From Thermosynechococcaceae cyanobacterium MS004 (lineage in GTDB: Bacteria; Cyanobacteriota; Cyanobacteriia; Thermosynechococcales; Thermosynechococcaceae), in assembly GCA_022402525.1 (NCBI GenBank), contig JAKRSB010000085.1, positions 62,001 to 126,000 of the forward strand: a stretch of 64,000 nt of DNA. The letters run 5' to 3'. The translations under genes were made by a program, and so were the position numbers. Position 1 is the stretch's first letter. Each line of letters starts with the position of its first letter. The notes beneath the pieces were generated by a model that was not told where the DNA came from, made no database searches, and saw only the letters and a program-made list of their open reading frames with translations. Positions 28,134-36,801 of the stretch are shown here, piece by piece.

Positions 28134-28958
28134 TTATTTACTGGAACCTGGCGTGACGTTGATGAAAGGCAGAGGAGAATTGCCACCCATATAAATGGGG
28201 AACTTACCATCCCATTTTTCAATGGCCTGCTTTTGGAGTAAGTCTGGCGTCAAGGTGAGCCTTTGTAGCCGCTGCGCCTCAGCTTGCCCCTTCGCTCTGT
28301 TGACTTCAGCCTCGGCATCCTTCGTGGCCTTTAGTGCTACAAATTCCGCTTGTTTTGCCTGCTGCTCTGCAATTTGTTTGGCCTCAATCGATTTATTGAA
28401 CTCTGGTGAAAAGCCAAAGTTCACCAGAGACACATCGTCTACAGCTAGGCCATAGCCATCTAGCCGATTTTTGAGCGCCTGGTCAATTTCCTGTTTCAGT
28501 TCTGTGCGCTTGACCAAAATTTCTTCCACATTTTTCTTGGCTGTTGCAGCCTTCAAGACCTCAGAGACCGCTGGGTTAATAATGCGTTCTAAAATTTGTT
28601 GCTCATCCCCCACCCGTTGATAGACCGTATTCACTTGGTCTGGTTCAATATGCCAGTTCAGCGCCACTTGGGTTGTGACATCCTGTAGATCCCTGGAGGC
28701 AGCTTGGGCGTTAATATCGCTGCGCTGCACCCGTACACTCATCGTTTTGACCGACGTGATAAAGGGAATCACGAAGTGAATGCCTTCCCCCAAGACCTTA
28801 CTCTGCACCTGGCCAAACTGCATGATGACGCCCCGTTCTCCGGCATTCACGATCGCAAAAGGGCGCAGGAATAAAGCGATAAAGACTAAAGCACCGCCGC
28901 CGATTAGGAACTGTTTGCTTTGCTGCGGCAGGCGAAGAGAGGTAGCTGTTTGACGCAT
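28134..28958 (-). CDS. prohibitin family (SPFH/Band 7) protein
   Basis: 274 aa. One N-terminal membrane anchor (FLIGGGALVFIALFL), then the Band-7 domain beginning VNAGERGVIMQFGQV, and a long C-terminal coiled coil (EFNKSIEAKQIAEQQAKQAEF). Such proteins form membrane rings; in Synechocystis the homologue Slr1106 is one of several prohibitins. FtsH, a known prohibitin partner in bacteria and mitochondria, is encoded far away at 58.7 kb. Family assignment is strong; the role is inferred. Confidence 0.92.
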   Translation of the reverse strand: MRQTATSLRLPQQSKQFLIGGGALVFIALFLRPFAIVNAGERGVIMQFGQVQSKVLGEGIHFVIPFITSVKTMSVRVQRSDINAQAASRDLQDVTTQVALNWHIEPDQVNTVYQRVGDEQQILERIINPAVSEVLKAATAKKNVEEILVKRTELKQEIDQALKNRLDGYGLAVDDVSLVNFGFSPEFNKSIEAKQIAEQQAKQAEFVALKATKDAEAEVNRAKGQAEAQRLQRLTLTPDLLQKQAIEKWDGKFPIYMGGNSPLPFINVTPGSSK

Positions 28959-29059
28959 TGGAAGACTCTTACTCTGGACTGAATTTCAGGAAATGTGGCT
29001 GTGTTTCTTTCTTTATCCTATCTGGACATTTACTTAAGCTGAGCTAACGAGCTGCTTCT

Positions 29060-29151
29060 GCCCAACCAGCGCGTACACGCGGAACGGATATATACGCTAT
29101 CGGTTATGATGCAAGCGTTATTGCCGTCCGGTGACGCGCATGCCGTTAGCC
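29060..29151 (+). repeat. attC-like integron recombination site 1
   Basis: R''-like GCCCAAC (29060-29066; fits RYYYAAC) and R'-like GTTAGCC (29145-29151) enclose an imperfect inverted repeat: CGCGTACACGCGGAACGG near the left end pairs with CCGTCCGGTGACGCG near the right end, with unpaired bases. Size (92 bp) fits attC sites. It lies 100 bp upstream of the prohibitin start and directly before the first cassette gene. Confidence 0.55.
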
Positions 29152-29170
29152 CGAAAGAATTACCACAATT

Positions 29171-29506
29171 TTGAACCGTAAATTAAAATACATTACGTAC
29201 TCAACTAAGGCTGTGGTAACCGCAGCTATATGTAGTTATCTTTTACTCACCCTGCCAACCAGTTATCCTGTCAAATGGGATCACATCAGCCAGGGCATGA
29301 AAAGAGAAAAAGCGAACGCAATTTTATCACCATGGGATTGGCAGGAAGAGAATTCCAGCTACATGATTGAGAGTAGATCATGGCTTCGATTATGGAGAAT
29401 TGATGTTAATTTTACTCAAGATAAAGTTTCATCTGTGAGAATTTATCATGAAGATCCACATGAAACACTATGCAAAGAAATTTTCTATATGTTGAGCTAC
29501 TTTTAA
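29171..29506 (+). CDS. cassette A gene: small membrane/exported BamE-like hypothetical protein
   Basis: 111 aa, TTG start in an A/T-rich stretch unlike its neighbours. An N-terminal hydrophobic segment (AAICSYLLLTL) could be a signal or anchor. The segment HISQGMKREKANAILSP resembles the I-x2-GM-x2-xxV-xxxLG pattern of SmpA/BamE-like folds. The gene sits between two attC-like sites, 12 bp before the second, as expected for an integron cassette. Function unknown. Stable A/T bias and lack of any cyanobacterial family support foreign origin. Confidence 0.6.
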   Translation: MNRKLKYITYSTKAVVTAAICSYLLLTLPTSYPVKWDHISQGMKREKANAILSPWDWQEENSSYMIESRSWLRLWRIDVNFTQDKVSSVRIYHEDPHETLCKEIFYMLSYF

Positions 29507-29517
29507 CAATATAAAAA

Positions 29518-29587
29518 GGCTAACAAAGGTTTAAACCGTACAAAAGGAAGCGAAGCTACATTTTGACGGTCAAACTAAACGTTGGTT
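29518..29587 (+). repeat. attC-like site 2
   Basis: GGCTAAC (29518-29524) and GTTGGTT (29581-29587) bound a stem: GTTTAAACCGTACAAAA pairs with TTTTGACGGTCAAAC, leaving one extra A unpaired. The 70 bp length is at the short end for attC. R' departs from GTTRRRY at one base, so this is the weakest consensus of the three but a clear hairpin. Confidence 0.5.
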
Positions 29588-29589
29588 CT

Positions 29590-30081
29590 ATGGACATGAC
29601 CATGAATCGCAAATCTGATTGGCAGAGTATTCCTGTTTGGCGCTGTCCGCAGACTGACATGTGCGGACAGCAGTGGGCGACATGGAACGAAGGTACGACG
29701 TGCCCATTTTGTCACAGCGGGCTTGGAGAACGGACCGGCTTCACATACGGTGACGTCGCCAGAGCAGCAGACAAGTTCGGTTTCTGCGGTGACCTCCCCG
29801 TACACGTGCCTGAGCCGGTGCCAGATCTCGTCCCGCTATCAACGCTTCCTCAACATACTTGGATTGGCTTACCGGTCTTCCATCCCTGCGGCCAGGACGG
29901 AGCCAACGCGAATTGGATTCTCTATGATGTCGGTGTTGTACTCGATGTCTATCCCGACCCTGATTTTCCGAGCGACCTTCAATGCCAATTCGTCACATCG
30001 CAGGTTGGGCGAAGCGCCACCCTGCATTACAGGCCCTCGAACCTTTGGGTACCTCGCATTCTTGCGGAGCGATTAGTTTGA
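29590..30081 (+). CDS. cassette B gene: zinc-finger-like hypothetical protein
   Basis: 163 aa from the ATG at 29590, which is two bases after the attC-like R' box, the normal position for a cassette start; an in-frame TTG at 29563 would begin inside the hairpin. Four cysteines (Cys19, Cys25, Cys38, Cys41; WRCP ... MCGQQW ... CPFC) suggest a treble-clef/zinc-ribbon module. The rest, beta-rich with many Pro/Asp, matches nothing I recognise. The stop is 30 bp before attC-like site 3. Confidence 0.6.
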   Translation: MDMTMNRKSDWQSIPVWRCPQTDMCGQQWATWNEGTTCPFCHSGLGERTGFTYGDVARAADKFGFCGDLPVHVPEPVPDLVPLSTLPQHTWIGLPVFHPCGQDGANANWILYDVGVVLDVYPDPDFPSDLQCQFVTSQVGRSATLHYRPSNLWVPRILAERLV

Positions 30082-30110
30082 AGCTCAACAACGCACCACT
30101 GGAAAGTTGT

Positions 30111-30199
30111 GCCCAACAAAACAATGGAGCCAACGTGGTGACAAGTATGCGCCCTTGCTCTGCCTCGGTTCGCCGCACGGCTCATTTTTAGCGTTAGAC
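30111..30199 (+). repeat. attC-like site 3
   Basis: Best of the three: R'' GCCCAAC (30111-30117) and R' GTTAGAC (30193-30199) both fit the RYYYAAC/GTTRRRY consensus. The left arm ATGGAGCC pairs with GGCTCAT on the right, leaving exactly one extra G on the left arm, the strand-choice feature of real attC sites. Length 89 bp. The R boxes pair with two G-T wobbles. Confidence 0.65.
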
Positions 30200-30246
30200 C
30201 TGCAAGCAACTTCCGGTTTCTGGGTCAGTTCATTTTCTGATATTTT

Positions 30247-31215
30247 TCACACTCTAATTTTGCTGATTAGGGAACGATGATCTGATACTCCTGAAGGACC
30301 AGTAATAACCTGATCAACCTGAATATCTTCACTCAAAAAAATATGGTCGATTGGGATTTTGATTAACTGAAATAGCCAATGGGTGCGAGCAAAAACTTTT
30401 GTGTAGTTTGCATAGTACCAAGTTGGCTGAAGTCCATACCCCAGAGAAGCACTATGCAAGTTTGAGCGCTGAACAAATTCACGCAAATAAAGCGACCATG
30501 AGGTTGTGTTAAAGTCGCCCATAACGATCAAAGAAGAGGACTGCTGTTTCGCGTAATCTGCTAGCGATCGCAGCACCTGATTGCGACGGTTGAAGTGGTC
30601 GATGGTTTGCGGTGCGGGGGGACGTAGGACAATCACCTGCACTGACTTGCCCTGAATATCCAGTGTTGCGAAAAGACCGTGGTGTGGAGAATTTAGGTCA
30701 TCCGTTCTGGCTTCAATTATTCGATAGCGACTGAATAAGCTGAGATTTCCCCCTGTCGCTCGATAGTAGTAAGGATAAACCTCTTGAACGCGCTTCCATA
30801 AATCAGCAGCTTGCTCCTTGTAAGGTTCCACTAATCCAAAGATGTCGGCTGGGTGTGCTCTGACCAATTGTTCGACAGTTCCTGTATACCAGAGTTGATA
30901 GTTCACGTTGTAAGTCATGACAGTCACTGGAATGCCGCTTGATTGGGGCTGACTGAAATTGGGCACATACCAGCCCAGAATGGAATGAGCGTAGAAAATT
31001 AGGGTGATCGTGAGCACAACTAGCAGCCTTCGCTTTTGTCGTAAGGGTTTGAGCAAAAGGAAAATGCTGAACAACAGTAAGGTTGTGCCAGCAAACCATC
31101 AGTAGGCAGTTCCTAGAATCTCGAAAACCCAAAACTTGTACCACCAAGCCGTCGATAAGCTTAATTCCAGCAGTAAAAATGTGGTTAAGTCGAGAATAAT
31201 ATTCACAAATTTCAT
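30247..31215 (-). pseudogene. endonuclease/exonuclease/phosphatase family membrane protein, interrupted by a stop codon
   Basis: The catalytic part (reading to 30247) has EEP motifs MTYNVNYQ, GLVEPYKEQ, MGDFNTTSW and PIDHIFLS ... SDHRSL. Reading back from an ATG at 31215, the same frame gives two hydrophobic helices (LTTFLLLELSLST and TTLLLFSIFLLLKPL), but codon 39 is TGA (31099-31101) where GTAY-Trp-Trp would fit, one base from TGG. Restoring it gives a continuous 322-residue protein. Translation from an internal TTG (31074) would give a 275-aa product missing the first helix. A nonsense-mutated gene is favoured; a sequencing error or a shorter functional form are alternatives. Confidence 0.7.
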
Positions 31216-31475
31216 GGAACTAAATTTCTGCGTATAAAAACTGAATAATAGTGTTGACTCAATAGGTGTTCCAGGGTGGTCTGAGGCTATAATCGCCTCA
31301 AATCCATGCTAGGAAATACTTTCGGGGCTGGGAATGTCAACTTGCCAAAGTTCAAGAGCCGTAATGCTTCCAGACTTTTATGATGGTTCATTGCCCGGAA
31401 ACGCCTATAGAGGCGCTTTTTAAGTTTGCAGTTTTTAAATTTTGTAGTTTTAAGTTCAATCTCAAGGTTTTTCTC

Positions 31476-32462
31476 ATGCGTGCATTCATCACAGGCGCAA
31501 CCGGTTTTGTCGGGGCAAACCTGGCGCGACTGCTTTTATCAAAAGGCCATGAGGTTCGGGCGCTGGTGCGGCCTCACAGCAACCTCAAGAACTTAGCAGG
31601 ACTCGATCTTGAAATCGTGGAGGGGCATTTATGCGACCCGTCTCTGGCGGAATACATTCGGGGTTGCCAGGTAGCGTTCCATGTTGCAGCACACTATAGT
31701 CTCTGGCAGTCAGACCGCGAACAGCTCCATCACAGCAACGTCCTCGGCACCCGCAATATTTTGGCAGCGGCCCAAGAAGCCGGAGTAGAGCGAACGGTCT
31801 ATACCAGTTCCGTGGCGGCCATTGGCGTACCGGGCGGCGGTAAGGTTGCGGATGAAACCTACCAAAGTCCTGTAGAAAAACTGGTGGGAGACTATAAAAA
31901 ATCTAAGTACTGGGCAGAACAAGAGGCCCATGCTGCAGTACGAAACGGCCAGGATGTGGTCATCGTGAACCCCAGTACCCCCATTGGCCCTTGGGATATT
32001 AAGCCCACTCCCACGGGCGATATTATTGTGCGCTTTTTGCGTCGGGGAATGCCCGTATACCTCAATACAGGACTCAACCTCATTCATGTCCAGGATGTGG
32101 CAGAAGGACACCTGCTGGCGCTGGAAAAAGGGAAGACTGGCGATCGCTACATCCTCGGCAACGAAAACATCACCCTTGCCCAGATGCTGCATATTCTCTC
32201 AACGATCACGGGGCTTCCTGCACCCCAACGCCAAATTCCAGCCTGGATTCCCTTAAGCGTGGCCTGGGTGGATGAAACAATCTTGGCTCGTTTAGGGAAA
32301 GCACCTTCTGTGCCGTTAGACGGCGTGCGCATGTCTCAGCAGCTCATGTTTTACGATGCGACCAAAGCCCGACAAGAGCTAAACCTCCCCCAAACCCCGA
32401 TTCAAACCGCCCTTCAAGAGGCTGTGGATTGGTTTCAGGAGAATGGCTATGGTGGTGCTTGA
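31476..32462 (+). CDS. hpnA: hopanoid-associated sugar epimerase
   Basis: 328 aa extended short-chain dehydrogenase. NAD-binding GATGFVGAN at residues 7-15; catalytic SSVAA and YKKSK. The sequence through SKYWAEQEAH and VNPSTPIGPWDIKPTPTG matches HpnA. HpnA is associated with hopanoid side-chain synthesis, though the biochemical step is uncertain. Start ATG at 31476; an earlier in-frame ATG at 31380 adds a Phe-rich stretch that is not conserved. No other hopanoid genes are adjacent. Confidence 0.88.
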   Translation: MRAFITGATGFVGANLARLLLSKGHEVRALVRPHSNLKNLAGLDLEIVEGHLCDPSLAEYIRGCQVAFHVAAHYSLWQSDREQLHHSNVLGTRNILAAAQEAGVERTVYTSSVAAIGVPGGGKVADETYQSPVEKLVGDYKKSKYWAEQEAHAAVRNGQDVVIVNPSTPIGPWDIKPTPTGDIIVRFLRRGMPVYLNTGLNLIHVQDVAEGHLLALEKGKTGDRYILGNENITLAQMLHILSTITGLPAPQRQIPAWIPLSVAWVDETILARLGKAPSVPLDGVRMSQQLMFYDATKARQELNLPQTPIQTALQEAVDWFQENGYGGA

Positions 32463-32574
32463 GGATTTTTGCGGGTCAGCCTTTCAAAAAGGGATTGTCT
32501 TACCCAGACCCAGTGCTTTATATTGGTAGACTGGGTAAATTGCAGATTTTTCAAGATTAATCAGGGGCATCTCC

Positions 32575-32811
32575 ATGAGTCGTAAGTGTCAACTCACCGG
32601 CAAAAAAGCCAACAATGGCTACGCGGTTTCTCACTCCCACGTCCGCACCAAGAAGCTCCAAGAAGTGAACCTTCAGTGGAAAAGAATTTGGTGGCCCGAA
32701 GGCAAGCGGTTTGTGAAGCTCCGCCTCTCTACCAAGGCCATTAAGACCCTCCAGTTTAAAGGGCTAGAAGCGTTTGCCCGTGAAGCTGGCGTGAATCTCA
32801 ATAAAGCTTAG
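32575..32811 (+). CDS. rpmB: 50S ribosomal protein L28
   Basis: 78 aa, [22 protein letters not shown], the bL28 signature, including the C-terminal ARGINxxKA-like VNLNKA end. Typical length. Located 130 bp before prfB on the same strand. Confidence 0.97.
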   Translation: MSRKCQLTGKKANNGYAVSHSHVRTKKLQEVNLQWKRIWWPEGKRFVKLRLSTKAIKTLQFKGLEAFAREAGVNLNKA

Positions 32812-32940
32812 GCTGCGGCAGCTAGGCCCAGCTAATCTCTAGAAAACCAATCTCTAGACAACAGCCTAGCGCTTGACGATAGCGGACTAGGCTATTTTGA
32901 GCAGTCTTTTTCTTCCACAAGCCAATATTAAAGTGCCGGT

Positions 32941-34060
32941 ATGGATGTTCTAGAGCTGAAGCGCGACGCAGATTTGCTAAGTGAGCGCCTGGGTAAAACC
33001 CAGGACTATCTTTGACCTGCCTGCCCTGAATGCCAAAATTAACGACCTCGAACAAGTTGCCGCACAGCCTAGCTTTTGGGACGATCAGGCGATCGCGCAA
33101 AAAACGCTCCAGGAGCTGAACGACCTAAAGTCCCATTTAGAGAGCCTCAACCGCTGGTATGCGACAGTGGAAGATGCCAAAACTGTTGTTGAACTGCTGG
33201 CGGTGGAGAATGACCCGGCGCTTCTCGAAGAAGCCCAGTCCAGCCTTAAAGAGCTTGCCCACCAGCTAGATCAGTGGGAGCTTCAGCAGCTTTTGTCAGA
33301 CACCTACGACAAGAGCGGTGCTGTACTCACAATTAACGCGGGAGCCGGAGGCACCGATGCCCAAGATTGGGCAGAGATGCTGCTGCGCATGTACACTCGC
33401 TGGGCAGAGCGTCACGGCTATAAAGTACACTTAGCCGAACTCTCGGAAGGCGATGAGGCGGGATTAAAGTCAGCCACAGTTGAGATTTCTGGAGCCTATG
33501 CCTACGGCTATCTGAAGTCCGAAAAAGGCACCCACCGCCTCGTGCGTATTTCCCCCTTCAACGCAAACGATAAGCGACAGACAAGCTTTGCGGGGGTGGA
33601 GGTCATGCCTGAGCTAGATCATGGCGTAGAGCTGGATATTCCAGACAAGGACTTAGACATCAGCACCACCCGCGCAGGCGGGAAGGGCGGCCAAAACGTC
33701 AATAAGGTTGAAACCGCCGTGCGGATTGTCCATATTCCGACTGGGCTGGCGGTGCGCTGTACCCAAGAGCGATCGCAGCTTCAAAACAAAGAAAAAGCCT
33801 TGGCAATCTTGAAAGCAAAGCTGTTGATTGTGGCACAGGAGCAGCGCGCCAAGGAAATTGCGGACATTCGTGGAGACATTGTAGAAGCGGCTTGGGGCAC
33901 CCAAATTCGTAACTATGTGTTTCACCCATATCAGATGGTCAAAGATGTGCGTACAGGCCAAGAAACTACGGCCATTGAAGACGTGATGAACGGAGAAATT
34001 GATTCGTTTATTGAAGCCTACTTACGCAAAGAAAATCAGGTGGCGATCGCTGAGGGATAA
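32941..34060 (+). CDS. prfB: peptide chain release factor 2, made by programmed +1 frameshift
   Basis: Begins ATG 32941 ([24 protein letters not shown]), reaches an in-frame TGA at 33013-33015, and continues in the +1 frame from GAC 33014-33016 (DLPALNAK...), giving 372 aa. The slippery site CTT TGA C and the upstream AGGA reproduce the classic prfB autoregulatory frameshift: low RF2 lets the ribosome pause at UGA and slip. RF2 identity is confirmed by the stop-codon-reading SPF (RISPFNAND) and the GGQ peptidyl-hydrolysis motif ([12 protein letters not shown]). Confidence 0.96.
33001..33016 (+). promoter_or_regulatory. prfB recoding (+1 frameshift) site
   Basis: CAGGAC TAT CTT TGA C. AGGA acts as an internal Shine-Dalgarno-like stimulator, CTT is the slippage codon, TGA is the RF2-specific stop sensed by the factor itself. 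Confidence 0.93.
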
Positions 34061-34145
34061 AGCCTGCGTTACGCCGTGCAGTCATCGTGCATCCATCAAG
34101 CTACGGCAGCACAATCATCAAGGCGTACCAAGATAAAGGCATATC

Positions 34146-34178
34146 AAAAAAGGCGTACCGTTCTGGTACGCCTTTTTT
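34146..34178. terminator. bidirectional terminator between prfB and ado
   Basis: Stem AAAAAAGGCGTACC / GGTACGCCTTTTTT with a 5-base loop. Both genes converge on it. Confidence 0.9.
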
Positions 34179-34211
34179 GAGGATTTAATCGGCTAATGAT
34201 GAATGAGATTC

Positions 34212-34907
34212 CTAGGCAGTAGCCAACCCATAGGCCGACATTTTCATGATGTCACGGGTGGTAAAGCCAATATTGCTGAGGGCTTCACCGTACTGAATCA
34301 TGAAGTCTTCAACTAGGGCTTCTTTTTCCATCCCCAGAACCTTCGCATCTTGATCCACTTCGTTTAGCATCCGCCACACAATCGGCAGATTTTGGCGATT
34401 GGCCGCTTCAACCTCTGTCTTAACTTCCTCGAAGTTGGCCTTGAGCCATTCTTCCCCAAAGTTCAGATGAGAGTACTCTTCCTTCACCACAGACTCCGTG
34501 ATCTTACGCGCGAAGTCATCCGCAACGGGAATGTAGATGTTGTAGGCGGCGATCGCAAAGCATTCAATGATGAGCGACTGAATGACCAAACAGGTTGGAA
34601 TCTTATTTTCGCTAGCGGCCTGCTGGAAATTGCTGTGCAGATCTGCAAAAAACTGGCTAGCAAACCCTAAATCAGGAACCACGTTCAGATTCCGACCACA
34701 GGCTTCAAATCCTTTTCTATGGCGGGCTTCCATTTTAGAAAGACCAACCAGTTCATCCTTAGAGTCCGGCAATAGCTCACCAAGACGAATATAGTTTTCG
34801 TGAGCCTCCTGTTCCCCCTCAATGACGATGCCGTTAATGCGGGCGTAAGCATCACGGTAGGCTTCACTATAAAAGTCAGTTTCGGGATTAGCCTGGAGTT
34901 GGGGCAT
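34212..34907 (-). CDS. ado: aldehyde deformylating oxygenase (hydrocarbon biosynthesis)
   Basis: 231 aa ferritin-like di-iron enzyme that converts fatty aldehydes to alkanes plus formate. All metal ligands are at the standard positions: Glu32, Glu60, His63, Glu115, Glu144 and His147. Length and start ([19 protein letters not shown]) match the cyanobacterial family. Its usual partner, acyl-ACP reductase (aar), is not adjacent on either side: downstream is prfB (convergent), upstream is an unrelated membrane protein. An AGGAG lies 12 bp before the ATG. Confidence 0.97.
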   Translation of the reverse strand: MPQLQANPETDFYSEAYRDAYARINGIVIEGEQEAHENYIRLGELLPDSKDELVGLSKMEARHRKGFEACGRNLNVVPDLGFASQFFADLHSNFQQAASENKIPTCLVIQSLIIECFAIAAYNIYIPVADDFARKITESVVKEEYSHLNFGEEWLKANFEEVKTEVEAANRQNLPIVWRMLNEVDQDAKVLGMEKEALVEDFMIQYGEALSNIGFTTRDIMKMSAYGLATA

Positions 34908-35165
34908 CGTTGATTGCGCTCCTATTTTGTTTGATTTTATGGATGTTGGATAACAGTTAAGACTTAATTTAACGCCTGATCAATTTTTATCCTTATATAG
35001 CTTACTGTACTCTTTCCGGAGCAATACATTTCGCCCCTGGGAAATGGTCACCTCCAAAGGATGCCCAAATCAGGAATGGGCTATATCTGATGAGCCATAA
35101 AAGCGCCTCTCAAGGCTTTAATGCTAATTGTCTAATGGCAATTATCTCATCCAGGGATCCAGAGA

Positions 35166-36476
35166 TTAATGTCCAGAGCGATCAATGCGCCGCTGCCATT
35201 CTGCATCAATGGCCGCTTGGTTTTTGGCCTCCTGGTCTAGCAAATCTGTTTCGGTGGTATAGACCAAATCTAAGTCATCCACCCTGGTGGCCTTAGCAAA
35301 CTGACGGGCAAATCCTAGCTTTGCCTGAAGCTGGGCTTTGGACTGAGCAAACTGCTGCGCGAGCCGTTCCCGCCGCTGGTTGCGATCGCCAATGCGTTGA
35401 TTCTGCCACTGATTCCAGAAATGACGCCCCAAAGGGATCGCCAAAAAGCCTAGGCCATAGACCAATAAAACAGGATAAATGGCCTGAACAAACCCCAGAA
35501 ATCCCCCTAAACCAGCGCTATCGCTCAGGAGCCTCCCTAGGGCCAAGGCCCCAACGAGGTTGACCCCGCCCAGCCCCATTGCCGCCATCACCTGACCGGA
35601 AGATGCGCTGCTAAATCGCCAAGCTGCCTCTTGCAAGAACGGCACCCTCGGTGCAGTCTGGCTTGACCCGACTGAGGTTTGCAGTTCTGGGAAATAATAC
35701 ACAATTTCACCCTCTGGGCTGACTTCCGGCTGTCCGTTGAAGCGCAGCAGTACGGGCAGCATAGCGTCATCTATCGTTTGCCCTGCATCAACACCATCCA
35801 AAAAAGGAGCAACCTGCTCTGGAATCACAGCGCCCTGGTTGTATCTCAGGGTTTGGCCCACCAGTTGCCAGCGTCGCTCCTCTAGATTTTGGTTGGGATT
35901 CCCCTCTCCAAAGAGAAAGGAGAAGACCGCCTCTAGAAAATTCATGGAGCTGTGCTGGGAAGCCTTGGACGAAAAAGATGCAGGAGTTCTTGGCGTGCCG
36001 TAGGGGCTTGGAGAAAAAAAGTAAAACCAGTCTGAAAACATCCAGGCAATTGGGAATCCACTAAAACCGCCGCTATTGCTGGAGCCGCCATTATCGGAGT
36101 TGTCTGAGTCCTTGAAGACGGTGGCCAGCACAATCAGCAAAATGGCGATCGCAATAATGCAGATGGAGGCAATGAGTAAGATGCCGAAGGAAATCCGAAT
36201 CAGATAAAACAAAACGCCCCAAATTCGCTGCCATAGGTTAAGCAAGCGCAGCTTAAAAAACTTAGCCTGAAGGATCGTGCGGAAGTTGGGCGAAAACAAG
36301 TAGGCCACTTCTCCCGTTTCCGTGACCTGCAGGTGCCCACCCGCCTCTGAGGCTAAGGCCATCAGCGCCTGCTGAGCCACCTGTAAATCAAGCCCTGATT
36401 GAACCGCCACATCACCCACGGTGACGCGGTAGTTTAATTGCTCAATGGCGGTCATGACTTTGGAGTTAAGAGGCAT
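35166..36476 (-). CDS. conserved cyanobacterial/plastid membrane protein, unknown function
   Basis: 436 aa from the ATG at 36476 (MPLNSKVMTAIEQLNYRVTVGDVA), chosen because the preceding in-frame residues derive from a tandem repeat. N-terminal helical domain resembling a winged helix (about 1-75), then a membrane helix (LFYLIRISFGILLIASICIIAIAILL), a loop rich in Ser/Gly, and a second hydrophobic pair near residues 320-370, and a Gln/Arg-rich coiled C-terminus. Similar proteins are found across cyanobacteria and in chloroplasts; I know of no proven role. Confidence 0.7.
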   Translation of the reverse strand: MPLNSKVMTAIEQLNYRVTVGDVAVQSGLDLQVAQQALMALASEAGGHLQVTETGEVAYLFSPNFRTILQAKFFKLRLLNLWQRIWGVLFYLIRISFGILLIASICIIAIAILLIVLATVFKDSDNSDNGGSSNSGGFSGFPIAWMFSDWFYFFSPSPYGTPRTPASFSSKASQHSSMNFLEAVFSFLFGEGNPNQNLEERRWQLVGQTLRYNQGAVIPEQVAPFLDGVDAGQTIDDAMLPVLLRFNGQPEVSPEGEIVYYFPELQTSVGSSQTAPRVPFLQEAAWRFSSASSGQVMAAMGLGGVNLVGALALGRLLSDSAGLGGFLGFVQAIYPVLLVYGLGFLAIPLGRHFWNQWQNQRIGDRNQRRERLAQQFAQSKAQLQAKLGFARQFAKATRVDDLDLVYTTETDLLDQEAKNQAAIDAEWQRRIDRSGH

Positions 36477-36801
36477 AGCACTGCAATGATTGAATGAAAT
36501 GGCTCGAATGAATGGCTCAAATGGCTCGAATGAGTAGCTCGAATGAATGAATGGCTTAAGACGATTTAGTTCCGTTTGCCTTTCTATTCTCAATCATTCT
36601 CGAAGGTTCTGGGTAGGGGGGGTTAGGAGAGGGAGCCTTAAAGACTTCCTTGTTATGATTCGCTTTCTTCACAAATAAATTGACTTGAGCTGGGATAGAG
36701 GGATAAAACCATATGAATACATATTTTTATTGACTTCCCCATTTAGAAACCCTATTCAGAATCCGTACCCAGGATCCCTACCCAGAAACCTTACTCAGAG
36801 C
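36477..36801. other. intergenic region with a GAATGAATGGCTC array
   Basis: 36490-36558 holds degenerate 13-15 bp units (GAATGAATGGCTC type) directly upstream of the membrane-protein start. The rest, up to the start of the next divergent gene, shows CCCA(G/T)-type short duplications near 36760-36795. No other element seen. Confidence 0.55.

Noticed and set aside
29042-29050. GAGCTAACG as the left R'' box of attC-like site 1
   Set aside because: GCCCAAC at 29060 gives a longer and better paired stem with the right arm, so the upstream motif is probably coincidental.
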